Source: Nematopogon swammerdamellus
Lineage: Eukaryota; Arthropoda; Insecta; Lepidoptera; Adelidae
Assembly (NCBI GenBank): GCA_946902875.1
Contig: OX336345.1
Location: 21,793,395 to 21,857,394, forward strand
DNA: 64,000 nt
Direction: 5' to 3'
In this document: positions 53,401 to 59,400 of the stretch, in pieces
Numbering within the stretch: the stretch's first letter is position 1
Layout: the number at the start of each line of letters is the position of its first letter
The notes under the pieces: generated by a model
Databases searched by the model: none
Told to the model about the DNA's origin: nothing
What the model saw: the letters and a program-made list of their open reading frames with translations, nothing else
Position numbers and translations under genes: made by a program

Positions 53401-56400
53401 GCTCGTTTGGTTGGTTTGGACGAGTGTCCCTACTTCTACCAAAACACTTGGTGGCGAGGGTCTAATGATGGATTCAGGAGGTGGACAGTGGAACTCTTCA
53501 ACTGTTACTAGTAACCCCCTCGAATTTGGGCTCATTTGGTTGGTTTGGACGAGTGACCCATACTTCTACCAATACACTTGGTGACGAGGATCTGATTATG
53601 GAGGCAGGAGGTGGACTGTTGAACTTAAATAAAACAAAAATAAGGATCAGGATATTTGTTTGAATCCACCCAAGTTAAGGTTTCTGTATTGTCCCGAGAA
53701 CTGTGTGTCGTTAGGGTGGCTAAAAATGATACGTTGTTAGCGATACACAACCCAAGTCAACGTTTGAAACGTGCCGAGGACTGTGTGGAATTAGGGTGGA
53801 TAAAAATTATACGTGCGTCGTTAGCGTTTCAACTTCAAGGCTGGCCACATCTTGTTGTATGAGAGCCTTGCGCCACTACATGGACCTCAGGGAGGGGGTT
53901 GTCTGTTATTGGTCTAATACTCGTGGGAACAACATGAAAGAAAAAAATTATAAAAAAAATCAAACTTAAAACGAGTAAATAAAAAAATTGGTAAAAAAAC
54001 TTTTAAGTTAAACGGTTTTATTAAAAAAAAAAACAGCTGTACAAAAAATTAGAAAAAAATCAGCTATACAAAAACTAGAAAATAATAAGGACACAAACCT
54101 GGGCCTTCTTAAGATTTTACGTCTGGGTAAGAAATCGTCAATACTAGCGTGCTGTCTTCTCATGTCGGATGCCAAAGGGCACTTTGTGTCGCTGCGTCAG
54201 CGGAATAAGTAATAAATTGAGACTTTTAACAGACTAATATAAAAACGTGGGGCGCATTATACGCCCCACGTTTTTATATTAGTCTGTTAAAAGTCTCAAT
54301 TTATTACTTATTCCGCTGACGCAGCGACACAAAGTGCCCTTTGGCATCCGACATGAGAAGACAGCACGCTAGTATTGACGATTTCTTACCCAGACGTAAA
54401 ATCTTAAGAAGGCCCAGGTTTGTGTCCTTATTATTTTCTAGTTTTTGTATAGCTGATTTTTTTCTGATTTTTTGTACAGCTGTTTTTTTTTTTAATAAAA
54501 CCGTTTAACTTAAAAGTTTTTTTACCAATTTTTTTTTTTATGTAGTCCGGTATGGGAGGCTGAGTCAGAGGGGCCAAAGCACATGCTCTGACTAGCCAAT
54601 ATCACCTCCGAGAAGATAGGTGCCATATCAGAGATTTCCCTGGATTGCCGAGCCCTCTTGTGCTAGTTTAACTGCTCTCGAACTTGTCACAACTTGTTTT
54701 TTTTATATAGGTGTTCGTGTTCGATCTGAACGTGAACAAGTACAAGCCGATATGCATTCAGAACGTGGTCTCCAAGAAAAGCAAGAGGATAACGCGTCTC
54801 GACTTCAACCGGAGACTTCCTGTCATCGTATGCGGGGACACCAAGTATATAATACACTTTCACTAGCTATGAAGGATTAGGGATTGTCTAGGGGTTGATT
54901 TTTCGAATCATTGGTTAAACGGGCAGTTATGTATGACTTGTTCCTGGAATAGGGCAAAATTTAATTTTTCACACTTGGCGCCGTCAACATGGATTGTATA
55001 GGTACATTTATACAGGGTGTTCGGCACACGAACCGACAAATTTTATTTGTAGTTAAGTGGGGTCATTTGCAAGGTTTTGACCTATGACACCTTTTGTCTG
55101 GTGTCACGTGGTATCGAGATACGATTTTTTTTCTTTATTTTTGAAAATTACCAAAATCTTAACTTTAACCCCTTGTAACTTTTTTGTTAATGATTATATC
55201 TACTTGAAATAAAATTTATTTGATTTAACGATGTATCCTTGTTTTAGAAAAAATATCATTTGATGAAGTTAATACCATGAAAAGGATTTATTACCTCCCA
55301 AAGTCCCGAGGACGAGTAAAAATATGACAGAATCTTAATTTCTTAATTCATTTAAATAAAAACGGACAGCAATTGAGAACTTCATTTTAATTTAAAAAGT
55401 TCGCTAGTATACGCCCTTTTTTCCAACGATATACCACATGTCATACAAATAATTCACTATGTGGCCAAAATTAGGAATAATTTGCAAGAGTCTAAACATT
55501 AACAATGGAAGCAGTAGTAGTTGGAATTAGAATTGAACAGTACCCGCGCGACCGTTATATGTTCTAAATTTGAAAATGCTCCTGAAAACGCTCTCAATAA
55601 GTGAAGCGACCATCGATAAGGTGGCCCTGTTACAAAGTTATTGTCGTTCTGTTCTGGTCTCTGTCCCTAATTTTGGCCACATAGTGAAAGATTTGTATGG
55701 CATGTCGTATACCGTTGGAAAGGGCGTAAACTAGCAAACTTTTTTAAAGAAAATGAAGCTCTCAATTGCTGTCACTTTTTTTAAAATGAATTAAGAAATT
55801 AAGATTCTGTCATAATTTTACTCATCTTTGGGACCTTGGGAGGTCATAAGTCCTTTTCATGGTATTAACTTCATCAAATGATATTTTTCCTAGAACAAGG
55901 ACACAAGCGGTTAAAGCTGAGATTTTGGTAATTTTCAAAAATAAAGAAAAAAAAATCGTATCTCGATACCACGTGACATAAGACAAAAGGTGTCATAGGT
56001 TATACCTTGCAAATGACCCCACTTACCTACACAAAAATTTTGTCGGTCCATGTGCCGAACACCCTGTATATATAATTTTGTTATCTGACGGCGACTAATA
56101 AATGTCGAAATATTATGTAAAATATGTGTTTTTAGGTTTCCGTATTCGGTACGGGACCCTATTACTAAGCCTACTACGCCGTCTGTCTGTCTGTCTGTAT
56201 GTCTGTCCGTCTGTCTGTCCCAGGGCTGTATATCTTGAACCGTAATAGGTAGCCCGTTGAAATTTTCACAGAATATGTGTTATTATGGCCGATATAACAA
56301 CAAATAATAAAAATAAGAAAAGTAAAAAATTCACGGGGGCTCCCATACAAGAAACTAAAAATTGTATGCGTGCCATCTGCCGAAAAGAGTATGAAGCATT

Positions 56401-59400
56401 TTAACTAATCATGAATTTTAAGTAATTTCATAAAACACGCCCTAGATGGCGGCGTGAGTGGCGTTGACGATGACATGGCGATACCGAACCCTCGGTGCGC
56501 GAGTTCAACTCGCACTTGGCCGGTTATTTTAAATTTATTGTGTACAAAATATATATTTAAAAAATCTAAACCAAATATCGTTGTAAATAAAAGTATTAAT
56601 TATGAATGTATGACGATAATGTGTTGACTGTGCAGAGGGTCGTGTCACGTACTGAAGTTGTCGCCCAACCTGCGAGTCATGTGCAAGCCGCCCAAGAAGC
56701 AACAGGGCCTTGACCAGCGCACTCTTCAGGTTCTCACTAACACTACTAATATAATAATACACTATTTTTTTTTATAACAAAACAGCTTTACTCACGGTTG
56801 TTCCGAGCTATGTTGCTCGACGTTTCGGACCAAGCGTATGGCCCATCCTCATGAGCACTTAGAGAAGTTCTCTGCCAACCGTCGCACCAGGCAGAGTGCT
56901 CATGAGGATGGGACATACGCTTGGCCCGAAACGTCGAGCAACATAGCTCGGAACAACCGTGAGTAAAGCTGTTTTGTTATAAAAAATAATTTTACTCATT
57001 TTCCTTCCTTCCTTCCTTTCCTTCCTTACCTATAATAAAATCCAACGTCTGCTTTCTGTCTGAGTGTCTGAGTGTCTGTCTGTCCGCTTATAACTCGAGA
57101 ACCACTGAACCGATTTTAATAAAAAAAATTCTACGGATAGCTTGATTCTTCCCATCAACTATAGGCTACTTACTATCACGCTAAATAGCTTATGAGGTTA
57201 GCAGTGAAGTGAAATATGAGAGCGGGCAGAGCCGCGGGCACGGCTAGTTATTTATAAAAACCAACCAACCCCATTGTTGATAGAAAAGTAACCAAATTTT
57301 ATGTTGGTATTCTTTGAATTTTCTCAATGTGTGCCAATTGGTCAGTTTTGGACTTTCTTTGCCGCACTTTTTGCATGTGTTTGCGTATTTGGCGTTTATC
57401 ACGGCCTTAAGGAACCCGACTCACCTACACAGTTCCCCGTAGCAAATAATAACCGCGCTCAGAGTTGCTTAACAACTGCGGGGACCTGTACTTACCGACA
57501 GTAAGTAATGAGCATCTTCGGGCGGGCGTCGTCTCTGTCGCATGAACTCGCACGTCTCTGTGCGACAGAGACGGACGCTCTACCATTGATATCTATTTTA
57601 TAGATTGGCCCATCCCATACATCACTACCGAACAAATATGTTCTCGACGAGAACCGCATATAATGCAGATTTCACGGACAGCCGCTTCATACGGCGTGTG
57701 CGGCGCGTGTTGAACGCACGCATGTCTGTATCGAGTCGGTGACGAGTGTGTGCAGCATGCCCGGTTGCTGTTATAAAGAGTGACAGTGACAAACGTTGTT
57801 GTTTGTTTCGCCTGAGCATGTTATGGCGTGTTAAGAAGCCATGCTGTCACGGATAGGATCGTGTGACGGTGCGGTGGTATCGCGTTCTCATTCTCGCTTG
57901 CCTGCTGGTGATGGGAGTGGGCGGAAAGACGGCAAACGCGTCGCATGACGTCTTTCTCGCTCGTTCTTGTCATCTGTGGGCGGGTGGAGGCGAGCGCGCG
58001 ATAGTATCGTCGTAGGGATCGTGTCACGTATCACAATACTGCGTGTGTGTGCACGCACACTTGTACCGACGTCTAGCACAGGTTGCATTGTACGACGTTC
58101 GATGTATAAAATAGATTTCGATGCGCTCTACAATCAGATTGTCTCTTTCTAAGACGGAGGTCACACGCTAGGTTTGGCATCAGTTCAGTCCGTGACCTTG
58201 GTCACGACCAGATTGACGCCAGACTGACGCCAGACGTAAAATGCATTCGCACTATCAGTCTGCCATCAGTCTAGTATCAAAATATTTTAAAATCCATCAG
58301 TCTGGTCCATCAGTCCAATCCATCCATCCATCAAAGTAGATTAAACGGTCAGTCTGGCTGGACATAGCCGACTATCATTGGTCTCCCTCTACGGAGACCA
58401 AGCCATGCTGCATCGTCATAGCCCCACTGCGACGTTGCTATCGCTTACTCGCTCTCGCTTGCCTACCGATGACAGGAGCGAGAGAGAAACATGAAATCGC
58501 TCACCCTTCATCGGGCGACCGACGAAATCTTCGTTTTCTCTCTCACTCCTGTCATCGGTAGGCAAGCGAGAGCAAGTAAGCGATAGCAACGTCGCAGTGG
58601 GGCTATGACGATGCAGCATGGCTTGACTCCGTAGAGGGAGACAATGATAGTCGGCTATGGGCTGGACCATGGTTTAACCAGACTGATGGACTGAACTGAT
58701 GCCAAACCTAGCGTGTAACCTCCGTCTAAAGATTCGATATTCATTATCATTACTTACATGAACAGTACCCGGGTACACGCGTGACATTGGCAGTGACCTT
58801 TGTGTACTACTTAGGTGCCGGCTACATTGAACTGCGTGCGGAAAACACGAACTATTTGCGTAGCCGCTTCGACCGCGCTTGCAATCTGGACGAGTTAAGC
58901 CCTACCATCTAGTGACCTACAGTGCAGGTTTACGTGGAATCCGAACCACGACCAACCTAAACGATCGGACGGTCACTCATATAAAGTCTGAACGCGCCCG
59001 GGTGTGCTTAACATCGAGGTAGAACGCCGCTACGTCATCGTGCCACCAAGCTACCGACCTACACAATGGTTCTCCATTTAGGTACACCGTACACAATATA
59101 CTATAATGATGCTTTAACCGGATTTGATATAGCGAAATTACATACATACATACCTAGGTTAAGTATTAATTTTTTTTACATTGTACTACAATGTGGTATT
59201 AAAATTACTATGTAATTGACATGATTTTGATACGATATGTATCAACAATTTCTGACAAAGGAAGGCTCTGTACCCTGATTTTATTTTTTACTTTTATACT
59301 TTTGATTTTATGTCGTCAGAATCATCAAGCTTAAATTATAGGTTATTCTAGATACCGTGTGGGGCCGGTACTTAAAAAGAATAGCCCCACTGCATCTCTC

